NCBI RefSeq assembly: GCF_014287875.1
Contig: NZ_JACOPN010000009.1
Span: 1 to 64,000, forward strand
DNA from: Flintibacter faecis
GTDB lineage: Bacteria > Bacillota > Clostridia > Oscillospirales > Oscillospiraceae
DNA: 64,000 nt
Direction of reading: 5' to 3'
The position numbers were made by a program, and so were the translations under genes. Positions 63,440-64,000 of this stretch are shown one piece after another. Under the pieces are notes generated by a model, which was given only the letters and a program-made list of their open reading frames with translations, was not told the origin of the DNA and ran no database searches. Positions within the stretch are counted from its first letter, which is position 1, and each line of letters opens with the position of its first letter.

Positions 63440-64000
63440 ATGTTGAAAACTTCTCCCGTCCCCGGCAGCAATGGCGACCGCTATATTCCCTTTGACCAGC
63501 GCACGGGGGACACGTCCGTGGTCTATTTCACCCGGGACCTGTCCGCCCAGGGCCTGGTCAACATTTTCCGCCGGGTAGGCGGCGTTCTCACCGGAAACGT
63601 GGCCGTGAAGGTCCACACCGGCGAGCAGCACGGCCCCAACATCATCCCCCGCTCCTGGGTGAAGGCCCTGATGGAGCAGGAGCTGCCTGGCGGCACCATC
63701 GTAGAGACCAACACCTATTACGACGGGGACCGCTACACCACCGAGAAGCACCGCAAGACCCTTCAGATCAACGGCTGGACCTTCTGCCCCGTGGACATTC
63801 TGGACGAGGAGGGCACCGCCATGTTCCCCATTCAGGGGGGCAAGTGGTTTGACGAGATGTCCGTGGGCAGCCACCTGGCCGACTACGACTCTTTCCTGGC
63901 CCTGACCCACTTTAAGGGCCACACCATGGGCGGCTTCGGCGGCTCCAACAAGAACATCGGCATCGGCTGCGCCGACGGCCGGGTGGGCAAGGGCATGATC
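63440..64000 (+). CDS. DUF362 domain protein, N-terminal part, cut by window edge
   Basis: 187 codons visible, no stop before the window ends. RBS AGGAGG. It opens with VVYFTRDLSAQGLVNIFRRV and NVAVKVHTGEQHGPNIIPR, then GGTIVETNTYYDGDRYTTEKH and HFKGHTMGGFGGSNKNIGIG, as in DUF362 proteins, which often carry two iron-sulfur cluster motifs further on; that part is not visible. Function unknown. Confidence 0.85.
   Translation, partial: MLKTSPVPGSNGDRYIPFDQRTGDTSVVYFTRDLSAQGLVNIFRRVGGVLTGNVAVKVHTGEQHGPNIIPRSWVKALMEQELPGGTIVETNTYYDGDRYTTEKHRKTLQINGWTFCPVDILDEEGTAMFPIQGGKWFDEMSVGSHLADYDSFLALTHFKGHTMGGFGGSNKNIGIGCADGRVGKGMI

Noticed and set aside
1..64000. CRISPR array, prophage, insertion sequence with transposase, rRNA operon or T-box leader
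   Set aside because: No regularly spaced direct repeats, phage structural genes, transposase, rRNA or T-box signature were seen while reading both strands.

Overview
The window reads as chromosomal DNA of a GC-rich anaerobic Firmicute, most like the Oscillospiraceae (Flavonifractor / Lawsonibacter / Intestinimonas type). This is inferred from gene content: a DUF1292 protein beside a 6S RNA, 3-hydroxybutyryl-CoA dehydrogenase, a SAM-I riboswitch on metK, VanR-like two-component genes, and SLH-type wall anchoring with a CsaB domain. Genes are densely packed with GC-rich third positions, so most long opposite-strand ORFs are shadows. Many promoters match TTGACA-17-TATAAT closely.

Layout. 1-950: end of a lower-GC radical SAM gene of mobile-element type, then tRNA-Val. 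1-3.4 kb (minus): foldase-type PPIase, 6S RNA, DUF1292 gene. 3.6-10.5 kb (plus): small HTH regulator, a mosaic repeat, class A penicillin-binding protein, then an ACT-domain protein, homoserine dehydrogenase and aspartate kinase. 10.5-14 kb (mostly minus): a decayed gene, rpsI/rplM with a consensus promoter, TtcA-like thiolase, XRE regulator, and a rhomboid-fold protein without a visible catalytic serine. 14-18.6 kb (plus): ahcY, a GreA-type factor, hbd, and riboswitch-controlled metK. 18.6-23 kb: TetR regulator plus an ABC pair, with palindromic operator candidates. 23-28 kb (minus): Hsp20, histidine kinase/response regulator, and small proteins.

28-37.7 kb is a nearly complete arginine pathway: argG, argH, then a lipoprotein gene and argC-J-B-D-F. 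It is followed by a hidden antisense RNA opposite a start-less hydrophobic toxin remnant, and a 162-bp inverted-repeat element. 38-46.5 kb carries plsX, trmFO, topA and dprA (minus), an MFS transporter, a TrmH-type methyltransferase, then galE. 48-58.8 kb is an envelope polysaccharide locus: an SLH/phosphodiester-glycosidase surface protein, and divergently MurJ, an O-antigen ligase-like protein, a glycosyltransferase, two DUF4330 proteins and a glycosyltransferase fused to a CsaB-like pyruvyltransferase. Pyruvylated wall polymer is the known ligand of SLH domains, so the two arms plausibly work together. 59-64 kb: a 46-codon membrane peptide gene, an acyl-CoA ligase, an ECF sigma/anti-sigma pair followed by an ECF-like promoter and a tiny secreted-peptide gene, a membrane protein, and the start of a DUF362 protein.

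The most notable unlabelled signals are: (1) the 162-bp element in three copies, two of them flanked by perfect but different hairpin direct repeats; (2) the antisense RNA over a broken toxin; (3) the glycosyltransferase-CsaB fusion; (4) the ECF-type promoter and small secreted peptide; and (5) several short genes with good ribosome binding sites.
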